The notes beneath the pieces are model-generated. The model saw only the letters and a program-made list of their open reading frames with translations. It did not search any database and was not told the DNA's origin. The translations under genes and the position numbers were made by a program. Of a stretch of DNA of 25,303 bases, positions 7,488 through 15,462 are shown piece after piece. Position 1 is the first letter of the stretch. Every line of letters begins with the position of its first letter. Source of the DNA: CAJXSD01 sp964633145 (GTDB lineage Bacteria; Pseudomonadota; Alphaproteobacteria; Rhodobacterales; Rhodobacteraceae); contig CAZWFE010000035.1 in the NCBI GenBank assembly GCA_964633145.1, positions 1-25,303 on the forward strand. The letters run 5' to 3'.

Positions 7488-8711
7488 TCACTTTGTGGTG
7501 GAATAGGCGCGCAGGAATAACACAAGAGCGATCACAACCAACAAGGCCGACACTAAAAATGGCGCCCCGGGAAAGTACGCCCATGCTTGTGGCCCGGAAA
7601 AGGCATAAAACAGTGACGACATCGTCAGCGGTGTCACAATCATTGCAACGGCCATCAACGCGCTGAGCACGCCTTGTAATTGGCCTTGGCTTTGGGGATC
7701 CACAGCGGCGGACATCAACGACCGTATCGCCGCTGTGGCGATTGATCCGAATGCAGCCACGGGGGTCAGGGCCAATACAATCCATTGATTGGCGATGCTG
7801 GCGACCAAGCCCAGTGCGATGATTTCAGTGGCCAGTCCCAGTGTCACCGTATGGCGTTCGCCAATGCGGGCAATGGTTGGACGGATCAGAAAGCTTTGGA
7901 CCAAGGCCGAGGCCAACCCATAAACTGTCAGCGATACACCGATCATGCTTGGCGACCAGCCAAAGCGTTCCAAGGTAAAAAACGGCCAGATCGCAGCATA
8001 AACCGATGTGCCAATGGAAAACAGCAAAAACACGATCAACAATACGCCCAATCCGCTGAACCGACCAATGTCCATAATCGCGGCAAAGGGGTTGATGGAC
8101 CGGCTTTGAAAGGGTTTGCGATCCTGTTTTGCGATGCTTTCGGTTAGATAGATCGAACAGACGATAAAATTCAGTGCAGCCAGCAGGGCGGCGGCATAAA
8201 ATGGCGCGCGCGGACCCAATTCGCCCAACAAACCGCCCAAAACAGGCCCCAACACAAACCCCATGCCAAAGGCCGCGCCAATATAGCCAAAGCGCGCGGC
8301 TTTCTGATCGGGGCGTGATATATCGGCGACATAGGCGGATGCGGTCGATTGGGTTGCCGCCGTAATGCCGCCCACAATGCGCCCCACAAACAGCACCCAA
8401 ATGGATGTCGCCAACGCCATGACCAGATAATAAAACACCATCACAAACAGCGATACCAATAAAATCGGTTTGCGCCCCCATGCATCGGACAGGCTGCCCA
8501 AGGTCGGGCTGAACAAAAACTGCATCACAGCAAAGACGGTTGATAACACACCGCCCCAAAGCGTTGCGGTGGCCAAATCGACGTCGGGCAAGACATCGAG
8601 CATCAATTCAGGCAAGACAGGAATCATAATGCCCACGCCCATGCCATCCAGCAATATGGTAAACAGCACCACCGCCAATGCGGGGCTGGATTTGGGGGCG
8701 GCTGTGGCCAT
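7488..8711 (-). CDS. MFS transporter, TetA/TCR-like
   Basis: The 407-residue protein is hydrophobic throughout, with about 12 predicted membrane segments. The first segment carries LDGMGVGIMIPVLPELM, close to TetA-type drug/proton antiporters, and motif A reads GSLSDAWGRKP (72-82) between segments 2 and 3. Within TetA-like carriers the substrate cannot be told; in this setting it may move the compound that the neighbouring enzymes act on, or expel a toxic intermediate. That is inference from context. The start lies one base after the stop of the upstream alpha/beta hydrolase, which shows co-transcription and probably translational coupling. Confidence 0.9.
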   Translation of the reverse strand: MATAAPKSSPALAVVLFTILLDGMGVGIMIPVLPELMLDVLPDVDLATATLWGGVLSTVFAVMQFLFSPTLGSLSDAWGRKPILLVSLFVMVFYYLVMALATSIWVLFVGRIVGGITAATQSTASAYVADISRPDQKAARFGYIGAAFGMGFVLGPVLGGLLGELGPRAPFYAAALLAALNFIVCSIYLTESIAKQDRKPFQSRSINPFAAIMDIGRFSGLGVLLIVFLLFSIGTSVYAAIWPFFTLERFGWSPSMIGVSLTVYGLASALVQSFLIRPTIARIGERHTVTLGLATEIIALGLVASIANQWIVLALTPVAAFGSIATAAIRSLMSAAVDPQSQGQLQGVLSALMAVAMIVTPLTMSSLFYAFSGPQAWAYFPGAPFLVSALLVVIALVLFLRAYSTTK

Positions 8712-8712
8712 G

Positions 8713-9447
8713 TCAGCCGTTTTCCTGTTGGATGGTGTCTTGTTGAATAATTTGGTCGATCATCTGGGCCAAGTCATCAGGTGCCGCAAAGAACGGCGAA
8801 TGCGATGTATCCATGTGATACACATCCTGTGCGGGCCAATGTTCGACCATGGTCGATTGATATTCTGGCGGTATGGTTTGATCATTTGCACAGCGAATAT
8901 AGGATTTGGCGACGCTATGATAGCGGTCGGTCAATGTGATCGGCGTGGCCTGTGGTGCGATGGGCTGAACACACAGGTTTTGACGCGCCAATTCAATCGT
9001 ATCAGCGGGGCAGTCGTGATAAAACACCCGCTCGATATGATCCAAATTCACCGAAAACCCCAATCCATCCGGCGTTTTTTCAATCGCTTCTAACAGGGGC
9101 TGGCGCGGTGCGGATTTGCGCATATCGACCAAGGATCGCCCCGTTTGAGGCGCATAGGCACACAGATAAATCAAGCGTTTGATTTTGTCTGGCGCAGCCT
9201 CGGCCGCCGCAGAAATGGGAAAGCCAGCCATGGAATGCCCCAACAGATAGACAGGTTCATCAATCGCATCCAAAATCGCATCGCGATAGGCATCCAGCGT
9301 GATCGTTTCAATTGGCGCAGGGTTTTGCCCATGGCCGGGCAAATCAATCGCATAGGCATCGTGACCCAACCGATCCAACGCAGGGATCAGATCGCGAAAA
9401 CACCATGCCCCGTGGCAGGACCCGTGGATCAATAAAATCTTAGACAT
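8713..9447 (-). CDS. Alpha/beta hydrolase, plant-esterase (SABP2/HNL-like) type
   Basis: This 244-residue cytoplasmic hydrolase shows an oxyanion loop in LIHGSCHGAW (6-15), the nucleophile elbow GHSMAG with Ser72, Asp189 in CANDQTIP and His216 in DTSHSPFF. HG-x-CHGAW and SHSPF are typical of the group that contains plant methyl-salicylate esterases and hydroxynitrile lyases; bacterial members are mostly uncharacterised esterases. There is no signal peptide. Its first 8 bases overlap the end of the pcaD-like gene, so it belongs to the same transcript. The substrate is not known. Confidence 0.88.
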   Translation of the reverse strand: MSKILLIHGSCHGAWCFRDLIPALDRLGHDAYAIDLPGHGQNPAPIETITLDAYRDAILDAIDEPVYLLGHSMAGFPISAAAEAAPDKIKRLIYLCAYAPQTGRSLVDMRKSAPRQPLLEAIEKTPDGLGFSVNLDHIERVFYHDCPADTIELARQNLCVQPIAPQATPITLTDRYHSVAKSYIRCANDQTIPPEYQSTMVEHWPAQDVYHMDTSHSPFFAAPDDLAQMIDQIIQQDTIQQENG

Positions 9448-10228
9448 GTCCGATTTGTTCCATAAAGCTGTTCAGAATGGCCGCATATTCGGCCGGTTTG
9501 TCCACACAAGGTAGGTGACCGGCCTTGCGGATCAACTGAAATTGTGACCCCGGGATCAGATCAACGGTTTCGCGCACCAGATCGGGGGGTGTTGATTTAT
9601 CCTCGGACCCTGCGATGCCCAATGTGGGCAGGCGCAGTCCCGATGTGGGCGTATAAAAATCGGTGCCCGAAATGGCCGCGCTGCAGCCGATATAGCCTTG
9701 GGCGGGTTGATGTTCCAACATATGTTTCCACAGGTGAAATTCTGTTGTTTTGTGAAACGCAGCAGGAAACCAGCGATCCAGTGTTGCCTGTGACAGCGCG
9801 GCAATACCGCCCTGTTCCACAGCACGGATCCGGTCATCCCACATGGCGGGCTGGCCGATTTTCGCACCCGTGTTCGATAAAACCATCGCGCGGACCAAAT
9901 CCAATCGCTTGACGGCCAAGCCTTGGGCAATCATGCCGCCAATGGACAGCCCCACAAACAGTGCATCGCGCACCTGCAAATGATCCAACAGCATTTCGAC
10001 ATCACGCACCAGTGTTCCCATACGATAGGGCGCGGGCGGGCATTCCGACAACCCATGCCCGCGTTTGTCATAGCGGATGTAACAATTTTGCGGCGGCAGC
10101 AGGGGTAACACACGATCCCACAGCCGTAAATCGGTCCCCAACGAATTGGCAAAGACCACAGGTTTGCCCTGTGGGTCCCCGTCAATGCGATAGTGTAATT
10201 TAATTGATCCCAGATCGGCCAATTGCAT
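9440..10228 (-). CDS. pcaD: 3-oxoadipate enol-lactonase-like alpha/beta hydrolase
   Basis: PcaD hydrolyses 3-oxoadipate enol-lactone to 3-oxoadipate in the beta-ketoadipate pathway. The 262-residue length fits, and the N-terminus (IKLHYRIDG), FANSLGTDLRLWD, YDKRGHG and the elbow GLSIGG with Ser95 are typical. Asp210 (GSEDKSTPP) and His238 (KAGHLPCVDKP) complete the triad. None of the other protocatechuate genes (pcaB, pcaC, pcaG, pcaH) is nearby, so a paralogue acting on another lactone or ester is possible. An AAAGGAAA site lies upstream of the chosen ATG, 13 bases after the stop of the dehydratase gene. Confidence 0.82.
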   Translation of the reverse strand: MQLADLGSIKLHYRIDGDPQGKPVVFANSLGTDLRLWDRVLPLLPPQNCYIRYDKRGHGLSECPPAPYRMGTLVRDVEMLLDHLQVRDALFVGLSIGGMIAQGLAVKRLDLVRAMVLSNTGAKIGQPAMWDDRIRAVEQGGIAALSQATLDRWFPAAFHKTTEFHLWKHMLEHQPAQGYIGCSAAISGTDFYTPTSGLRLPTLGIAGSEDKSTPPDLVRETVDLIPGSQFQLIRKAGHLPCVDKPAEYAAILNSFMEQIGHV

Positions 10229-10241
10229 ATGGTCGTTTCCT

Positions 10242-11228
10242 TTATTCGTCCGCGGTGTTCATGGCACGCAGGAACATGTCATCATCAATATTGCCCCCCG
10301 ATGCCACGGCAATCACCGTGTCATGGGTCATGTGCTGGGGATAAAACAGGGCTGCGGCCAATGCCACGGCACCGCCCGGTTCCAAAACGATTTTCAACCG
10401 CTGATAGGCCAATTTGACGGCGCGCAGGGCCTGTTCATCGGTGACGGATAATCCCGCTTGGCAATACTGTGCCATAATGGGCAGGGTCAATTTGCCCGGT
10501 GTTGGCGTGACAATGGCGTCACATATGGATCCGCTGGTGCGCGCATTTGTGCGATGTTCACCAGCTGCCAAGGATTGCGCCACATCATCAAACCCCGCAG
10601 GTTCGACCGTATGCACCCGCATATCAGGCGCGTGATGGGCCAGCGCGGTGGCAATGCCCGATGTCAATCCACCCCCACCGCAACAGACCAACACTTGGGC
10701 CGATGTCACGCCCATATCGGCGGCCTGCTGCGCGATTTCCAATCCAGTGGTGCCTTGGCCCGCAATCACCTGCGGATCATCAAAGGGGCGCACCAGCGTC
10801 AATCCCCGTTGTGCTGCCAGATCATCGCCCAAGGCATCGCGATCCTCGTGATCACGATCATAAAGGATCACCTCGGCGCCCAAAGCGCGGGTGTTGTTGA
10901 TTTTGATGGCGGGTGCGTCTTGGGGCATGATGATAACTGCGGGGACACCGTGCAGCCGTGCAGCCAGTGCCACACCTTGGGCATGGTTGCCCGATGAAAA
11001 TGCCAAGATCCCCTTGGCACGATCTGCAGCGTCCAAGGCAGATATCGCAGAAAACGCGCCGCGAAATTTGAAACTGCCTGTGTGTTGTAAACATTCCGCT
11101 TTGATCAGCACGCGCCGCCCTGCGATATCATCCAAGAATGGTGACGACAGCAGGGGGGTGACGCGTTTGTGACCGGTCAGCCGCGCATCGGCGGCATGAA
11201 TTGTGTCAATCGAAATCGCCAGCGTCAT
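10242..11228 (-). CDS. PLP-dependent serine/threonine dehydratase-like enzyme (fold type II)
   Basis: The 328-residue enzyme belongs to the threonine dehydratase/serine racemase group, which removes water and ammonia from beta-hydroxy amino acids to give 2-oxo acids. The PLP lysine is Lys54 in TGSFKFRGA, the substrate loop is SSGNHAQG (78-85), and the phosphate-binding glycine loop is GGGGL (184-188). There is no C-terminal ACT domain, so it is not the allosteric biosynthetic IlvA form. Related enzymes act on 3-hydroxyaspartate, and that substrate cannot be excluded. Its ATG overlaps the upstream hydrolase stop as ATGA (11225-11228), a classic sign of translational coupling. Confidence 0.88.
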   Translation of the reverse strand: MTLAISIDTIHAADARLTGHKRVTPLLSSPFLDDIAGRRVLIKAECLQHTGSFKFRGAFSAISALDAADRAKGILAFSSGNHAQGVALAARLHGVPAVIIMPQDAPAIKINNTRALGAEVILYDRDHEDRDALGDDLAAQRGLTLVRPFDDPQVIAGQGTTGLEIAQQAADMGVTSAQVLVCCGGGGLTSGIATALAHHAPDMRVHTVEPAGFDDVAQSLAAGEHRTNARTSGSICDAIVTPTPGKLTLPIMAQYCQAGLSVTDEQALRAVKLAYQRLKIVLEPGGAVALAAALFYPQHMTHDTVIAVASGGNIDDDMFLRAMNTADE

Positions 11229-12055
11229 TTTTGCATCAATCCTATCCAGTCGTTTAATGCGTTGATGGCTTGGGGTTCATCCAAAAACGGAATATGGCCG
11301 CGGTCGGGCACATGGGTCAGCACCATATCAGGTCTGCGCCGTTTCATTTCCAACGCGGTATCGCGCGATAACAAATCCGACGTGGCCCCATGGATCAATG
11401 CGATGGGCAAGCCCGCCAACGCATCAAACAGCGGCCATGCGGTGGGCAGATCGCCCCCGTCAAAGGCCGCCAAAAACGCGTCACGCAGTTTCGGGTCATA
11501 GCGCAGGTGTAGCCCATCCGCGTCTTGGGTGTATAGCCGCTCGGCCTCTTCGATCCAGCGTGATAGGGGCACGGTATCAAACCCAATGGCGGTTTTGGCG
11601 CGAATTTCGGCGGCCTGTTGATGGGTTTTGGCATTTGGGCGGCGGCCGATATAATCACAGATTAAATCCAGCCCCGATTTTTCCAACTTTGGCCCCACGT
11701 CATTCAGGGCAACCCCCAACAGCCGATCATGGGCCGTGGCAGCCAGATACATGGCGTTCAGGCCCCCGCGTGACGTGCCCAAAATGGCAACGCGGTCCAA
11801 ATTCAAATGATCCAGCAATTCCAACACATCTGCAGATTCGCGTGGCACAGAATAATCGGCCGCATCACGCGCCCAATCCGATCCACCGCGACCACGGTAA
11901 TCCAACCGGATCAGGCGATGATCGGCCAGATGAGGCGCCACAAAATCAAAATCGCGCCCACAGCGGGTCAGCCCCGCAAGGCAGAGAATGGGCAGGCCTG
12001 TTCCTTGGTCGGTGTAATGCAATGACAAACCGTCAGATGTTGTAAAATGTGGCAT
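11225..12055 (-). CDS. Alpha/beta hydrolase
   Basis: This 276-residue hydrolase has LDYRGRGGSDW, the nucleophile elbow GTSRGG with Ser95, Asp227 in HGATSDLLS and His254 in DRGHIPFLDEP. The residue after the serine is Arg, as in several uncharacterised bacterial hydrolases. There is no signal peptide, so it acts in the cytoplasm. I chose the ATG at 12055 because GAGGGG lies five bases upstream, inside the end of the HAD gene, whose stop is one base away; the longer frame starts inside that gene. The ATGA overlap with the next gene makes it part of the operon. The substrate is unknown; an ester, lactone or thioester is plausible. Confidence 0.87.
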   Translation of the reverse strand: MPHFTTSDGLSLHYTDQGTGLPILCLAGLTRCGRDFDFVAPHLADHRLIRLDYRGRGGSDWARDAADYSVPRESADVLELLDHLNLDRVAILGTSRGGLNAMYLAATAHDRLLGVALNDVGPKLEKSGLDLICDYIGRRPNAKTHQQAAEIRAKTAIGFDTVPLSRWIEEAERLYTQDADGLHLRYDPKLRDAFLAAFDGGDLPTAWPLFDALAGLPIALIHGATSDLLSRDTALEMKRRRPDMVLTHVPDRGHIPFLDEPQAINALNDWIGLMQK

Positions 12056-12056
12056 T

Positions 12057-12743
12057 CTACCCCTCGGCAATAGATGGAATTTGGGACAAGTTTTCTAAAA
12101 TATGATTTGGGACGCTAGGCATTTTATCGACAGGATCGTTCATGCGGTTGACCCAAGCCGTTTGAAATCCAAAGGCGGCTGCACCGGCTGCATCCCAGCC
12201 GTTTGATGTGACAAACAACACCTGATCTTTGGGGCAGTTAAACCGATCTAGCACCATTTGGTATACCCGCATGTCAGGCTTAAACACGCCAACCGTTTCC
12301 ACCGATAACACAGCATCCAGATATGTTTCCAAACCGGATGAATCGACCGCCCCTGACAGCATGTCAGGCGATCCGTTGGATAAGATACCGGTTTTATATC
12401 CCTTGGCCTTTAGGGTGGCCAGCATCATGGGAACCTCTTTGTATGGGGCCAGTTCCCAATACAGGGCCAACAGGTCTTCGCGTAGGACCGCATCATCGGC
12501 AAGGCCCAGTTTTTCCATTGCAAAATCCAGCGCATTTTGGGTCAGCGTCCAAAAATCGGTATGGTCGTCCATGATGGCGCGTAACCAACTGTATTGCAGT
12601 TGTTTTTGGCGCCAGATTTCGGACAATTCGACCCAATTTTGTGCGAATTGTGGTCGGCCTGGTTGCTGGGCGATACGGCGCGCGGCGCTGCCCACATCAA
12701 ACAAGGTGCCATAGGCATCAAAAATACAGGTTGTAATCGTCAC
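12057..12743 (-). CDS. Haloacid dehalogenase, type II (HAD superfamily)
   Basis: The 228-residue protein matches the L-2-haloacid dehalogenase family, which displaces halide from 2-haloalkanoic acids to give 2-hydroxy acids. Active-site residues of the well-studied Pseudomonas L-DEX enzyme all appear at a shift of about four: Asp9 (FDAYGTLFD) as nucleophile, Arg45 (WRQKQ), Ser122 (LSNGSP), Lys155 (VFKPD) and Asp184 (SNGWDAAGA). The start is GTG at 12743, seven bases after GGAG; the nearby ATG is in another frame and meets a stop after one codon. It is the first gene of the minus-strand run. Related HAD proteins can also be phosphatases, but the full residue set favours dehalogenase or a close relative. 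Confidence 0.87.
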   Translation of the reverse strand: MTITTCIFDAYGTLFDVGSAARRIAQQPGRPQFAQNWVELSEIWRQKQLQYSWLRAIMDDHTDFWTLTQNALDFAMEKLGLADDAVLREDLLALYWELAPYKEVPMMLATLKAKGYKTGILSNGSPDMLSGAVDSSGLETYLDAVLSVETVGVFKPDMRVYQMVLDRFNCPKDQVLFVTSNGWDAAGAAAFGFQTAWVNRMNDPVDKMPSVPNHILENLSQIPSIAEG

Positions 12744-12924
12744 GGCATGTCTCCTCTTGTTTGCGACATTTGCATGATGGGCGCGAATGGGAAAGTCCAA
12801 AAAGGAAAATTCCGAAAATCGGGTTTACTTTTTCAATATGAATTGTCAGGATATGGGCATCGCCAAGTACCCGCAAAACCGTTGCGGCCTTGAAATTCAC
12901 TTCCCCACAAAATTGGATAAGATT

Positions 12925-13353
12925 ATGACAGCAGCAAAAGCGGGCGACACCGTTCGTATTCACTATACCGGTACTTTGGATGATGGCACCGTATTCGACA
13001 GCAGCCAAGGCCGTGACCCATTGGAATTCCAAGTGGGCAGCGGTCAGATCATCCCTGGTCTGGATACGGCGATCCCTGGTATGGGTGTGGGCGACAAAAA
13101 AACCGTGAATGTGGCCTGCAATGATGCCTATGGTCCCATCCATCCCGAAGCCCGCCAAGCTGTGCCGCGCGCCGAAATCCCTGCCGATATTCCGCTGGAA
13201 TTGGGAACACAATTGCAGGTGCAAACACCTGACGGTCAAGCCATGCCCGTCACTGTGGTCGAAGTGACCGAGACCGAAGTGACCCTAGACGCCAACCATC
13301 CCTTGGCTGGCAAAGACCTGACCTTTGCCATCGAGATGGTATCAATTAACTGA
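12925..13353 (+). CDS. SlyD-like FKBP-type peptidyl-prolyl isomerase
   Basis: The 142-residue protein has a split FKBP domain (about 1-69 and 121-142: VRIHYTGTLDDGTVFDSS, IIPGLDTAIPGM, FAIEMV) with an inserted flap (about 70-120, beginning AYGPIHPEARQAVPR), the layout of SlyD and FkpB folding helpers. It lacks the histidine-rich metal-binding tail of Escherichia coli SlyD and has no signal peptide, so it should be a cytoplasmic prolyl isomerase and chaperone. The open frame extends to 12787, but GGATAAG precedes the ATG at 12925 and family members begin here. The 181-base gap to the divergent HAD gene probably holds both promoters, though I could not fix either. Its last 8 bases overlap the convergent oxidoreductase gene. 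Confidence 0.9.
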   Translation: MTAAKAGDTVRIHYTGTLDDGTVFDSSQGRDPLEFQVGSGQIIPGLDTAIPGMGVGDKKTVNVACNDAYGPIHPEARQAVPRAEIPADIPLELGTQLQVQTPDGQAMPVTVVEVTETEVTLDANHPLAGKDLTFAIEMVSIN

Positions 13354-14332
13354 TTTTTAACAAAATCGCCCCTGCGCGGCCCGGTGTCAATGTGGCATCA
13401 TGGGCCGTTGCACAGTTTTCCAATCCCGTGACCATGCCGATATCTGGGTAAAACGCCCCATCCGCATGGGCGCGGTGCAGGACGTCGATGGCGGTCTGAC
13501 GTTGTTCGATGGGCAGGATATAGATCAAGACAACATCGATCGTAATCGCTTTGAACAGATAGGGGCCAAAGGGCAGGGTGGGCGCCATGGTTTTGGCGGA
13601 CCCATAGGCCGCAATGGTTCCATTTGCGCGCACAACTTGGTGCAGCAGGTCGATGTTTTCGCCAAACTCAACCTCGACCGCGCGATCAACGCCATTGGGG
13701 GCAATGGCCAAAATATCGCTGGCCAATGTGTCGGACCGATAATCCAACACATGATCGGCCCCTGCCGCGCGGATGCGATCAAACCCACTGGGTGATCCGG
13801 TTGCAATCACTGTGGCGCCGCCCCATTTGGCCAGCTGAATCGCATTATGGCCCACTGATCCGGCCCCGCCTGAAATCAACAGCGTCTGGCCGGCAATGTT
13901 GCCACCGCCAAAAACCGAATGGGCCGCTGTTAATCCGGGAATGCCCAAGCAGGCCCCTGTTTCCAATGACATATCATCCGGCATGCGCACGGCCTGCGCG
14001 CTGGGCAGGGCGATATATTCGGCCGCTGTGCCAAAGGCGCGTTGCCACTGACCATTCCAAATCCAAACCCGTTCGCCGATCCGATCAGGTGACACACCAT
14101 CGCCAACGGCTGTAATTTCCCCCGACCCATCGGAATTGGGAATAATCACGTCAAACGCTGGTTTCGTCACACCAGGTCGCGACCCTGCACGCGCCTTGGC
14201 GTCAGATGGGTTTGCGCCTGAGTAGGCCAGTTTTACCAACACCTCGCCCGCGGCGGGGGATGGGGGTGGCATTTCGCCATAGCTTAACACCTCGGCTGCG
14301 GTACCGAATTTAGAATAGGTTACTGATTTCAT
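13346..14332 (-). CDS. Zinc-free MDR oxidoreductase, NADPH:quinone reductase-like
   Basis: This 328-residue protein belongs to the quinone oxidoreductase branch of the medium-chain dehydrogenases, which reduce quinones or activated double bonds with NADPH. It has the N-terminal GroES-like fold (VLVKLAYSGANPSDAKARAG), the nucleotide loop SGGAGSVGHNAIQLAK (about 154-169) and none of the cysteines that bind zinc in the alcohol dehydrogenase of this window. The start at 14332 lies only 4 bases after the irr-type regulator stop, so the two are co-transcribed. Whether that reflects iron or oxidative-stress control is inference; the natural substrate is unknown. Confidence 0.88.
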   Translation of the reverse strand: MKSVTYSKFGTAAEVLSYGEMPPPSPAAGEVLVKLAYSGANPSDAKARAGSRPGVTKPAFDVIIPNSDGSGEITAVGDGVSPDRIGERVWIWNGQWQRAFGTAAEYIALPSAQAVRMPDDMSLETGACLGIPGLTAAHSVFGGGNIAGQTLLISGGAGSVGHNAIQLAKWGGATVIATGSPSGFDRIRAAGADHVLDYRSDTLASDILAIAPNGVDRAVEVEFGENIDLLHQVVRANGTIAAYGSAKTMAPTLPFGPYLFKAITIDVVLIYILPIEQRQTAIDVLHRAHADGAFYPDIGMVTGLENCATAHDATLTPGRAGAILLKIS

Positions 14333-14336
14333 GTAT

Positions 14337-14756
14337 TTACGCCTTTTTGCGCAGGCGGATGACCACGTCAACGGATGCAATTTCTGCCCCTGCGGGTGCA
14401 TCTGGCAGTTGTGCGATTTTCAATTGATCCGCGGGCGCGTCTGTCAGGCGGCCTTCGTCTTCCCAGAAAAAATGGGGGTGATCGTGTGTGTTTGTGTCGA
14501 AATAGCTTTTGGTGCCGTCGACCGATACCTCTTGCATCAGGCCGGCATCACAAAATGCGCGCAGCGTGTTGTAGACGGTTGCCAAAGATACCTTTTCCGC
14601 GGTGACCATATCATGGTCAAACAGGCTTTCAGCAGTCACATGGCGGTGCTTTCCGTCGCCAATCAATGCCTGTGCCAAAACAACCCGTTGCCGTGTGGGA
14701 CGCAGATTTGATTTTGCTAGCCAGTCTTTGGCACGTTGTGTCGATGATGTGATCAT
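14337..14756 (-). CDS. irr: Fur-family regulator, Irr-like
   Basis: The 139-residue protein has the Fur DNA-binding domain (LRPTRQRVVLAQAL, TVYNTLRAFCDAGL about 61-73) followed by the dimerisation region with HDHPHFF (91-97). Irr is the haem-responsive iron regulator of Alphaproteobacteria. The lack of Fur-type CxxC zinc motifs and the histidine cluster in place of a canonical Fur site favour Irr over Fur, Zur or PerR. The N-terminal haem motif of Bradyrhizobium Irr is absent, as I recall for Rhodobacter forms. It is divergent from fabA, an arrangement I associate with Rhodobacterales. In those bacteria Irr controls iron and haem genes; I see no full Irr box here. Confidence 0.82.
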   Translation of the reverse strand: MITSSTQRAKDWLAKSNLRPTRQRVVLAQALIGDGKHRHVTAESLFDHDMVTAEKVSLATVYNTLRAFCDAGLMQEVSVDGTKSYFDTNTHDHPHFFWEDEGRLTDAPADQLKIAQLPDAPAGAEIASVDVVIRLRKKA

Positions 14757-14781
14757 TACTGTTTACCTATGTCTTTGCGGT

Positions 14782-14811
14782 ACAATATGCGTATCTTACG
14801 GGGAATTTCAA
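14782..14811 (-). promoter_or_regulatory. Probable irr promoter
   Basis: On the minus strand TTGAAA (14811 to 14806) and TATTGT (14787 to 14782) are separated by 18 bases, and the -10 ends 25 bases before the irr ATG. The -35 fits the consensus well and the -10 moderately. Confidence 0.45.
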
Positions 14812-14917
14812 TGGTTTTTGTGTCGTTGCATCGCATTCACACGTTCCAAGGCTTGCCTAAGGGAAGCTCGCAATGCTAGAGGGATGGAAAAGTAATTATT
14901 CTAAGGAACCTAGCCAG

Positions 14918-15427
14918 ATGTCGAATTTCCCCACAAGCTTTGATCGTGAGGACCTGTTGAAATGCGCACGCGGTGAATTGTTTGGCCCCGGCAACGCGCA
15001 GCTGCCAGAACCGCCCATGTTGATGATGGACCGCATCACCGACATCAGTGGCGATGGTGGCGACCATGGCAAAGGACATGTGATCGCGGAATTTGATATC
15101 AAACCAGAGCTGTGGTTTTTCGATTGCCATTTTCCAGGCAATCCGATCATGCCCGGGTGCTTGGGATTGGATGGATTGTGGCAGCTGACTGGGTTTAACC
15201 TGGGCTGGCGTGGCTGGCAGGGCCGCGGATATGCTTTGGGTGTGGGTGAGGTCAAGCTGACCGGTATGGTGCGCCCTGACCGCAAGATGCTGACCTATCG
15301 CGTGAATTTCACCAAAGCGGTGCAAACACGGCGTTTGACCATGGGCGTGGCCGATGGCATCGTCGAAGCGGATGGTGAAGTGATCTATCAGGTCAAAGAT
15401 ATGAAAGTCGCGCTGTCAGAATCCTGA
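14918..15427 (+). CDS. fabA: 3-hydroxydecanoyl-ACP dehydratase/isomerase
   Basis: FabA dehydrates 3-hydroxydecanoyl-ACP and isomerises trans-2 to cis-3-decenoyl-ACP, the branch point to unsaturated fatty acids. The 169-residue length is typical. Catalytic His71 lies in FFDCHFPGNPIMPGCLGLDG and Asp85 follows, equal to His70 and Asp84 of Escherichia coli. The start follows AAGGAA by about ten bases; a longer frame from 14873 adds 15 unrelated residues. fabB follows 32-35 bases later, so the two form one unit. Confidence 0.96.
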   Translation: MSNFPTSFDREDLLKCARGELFGPGNAQLPEPPMLMMDRITDISGDGGDHGKGHVIAEFDIKPELWFFDCHFPGNPIMPGCLGLDGLWQLTGFNLGWRGWQGRGYALGVGEVKLTGMVRPDRKMLTYRVNFTKAVQTRRLTMGVADGIVEADGEVIYQVKDMKVALSES

Positions 15428-15462
15428 TTGCCAGTACCACAAACGGACCAAAGGAGTATATG

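Noticed and set aside
7825..8559. A 244-codon frame inside the MFS transporter gene on the same strand
   Set aside because: It is a +1-type shadow with many Cys, His, Arg and Gly and no hydrophobic pattern; the transporter frame has 12 segments and motif A.
12744..12924. Divergent promoters between the HAD and FKBP genes
   Set aside because: Promoters must be here, yet every candidate pair I tried was weak on at least one box; the small palindrome CCGAAAATCGG is too short to name as an operator.
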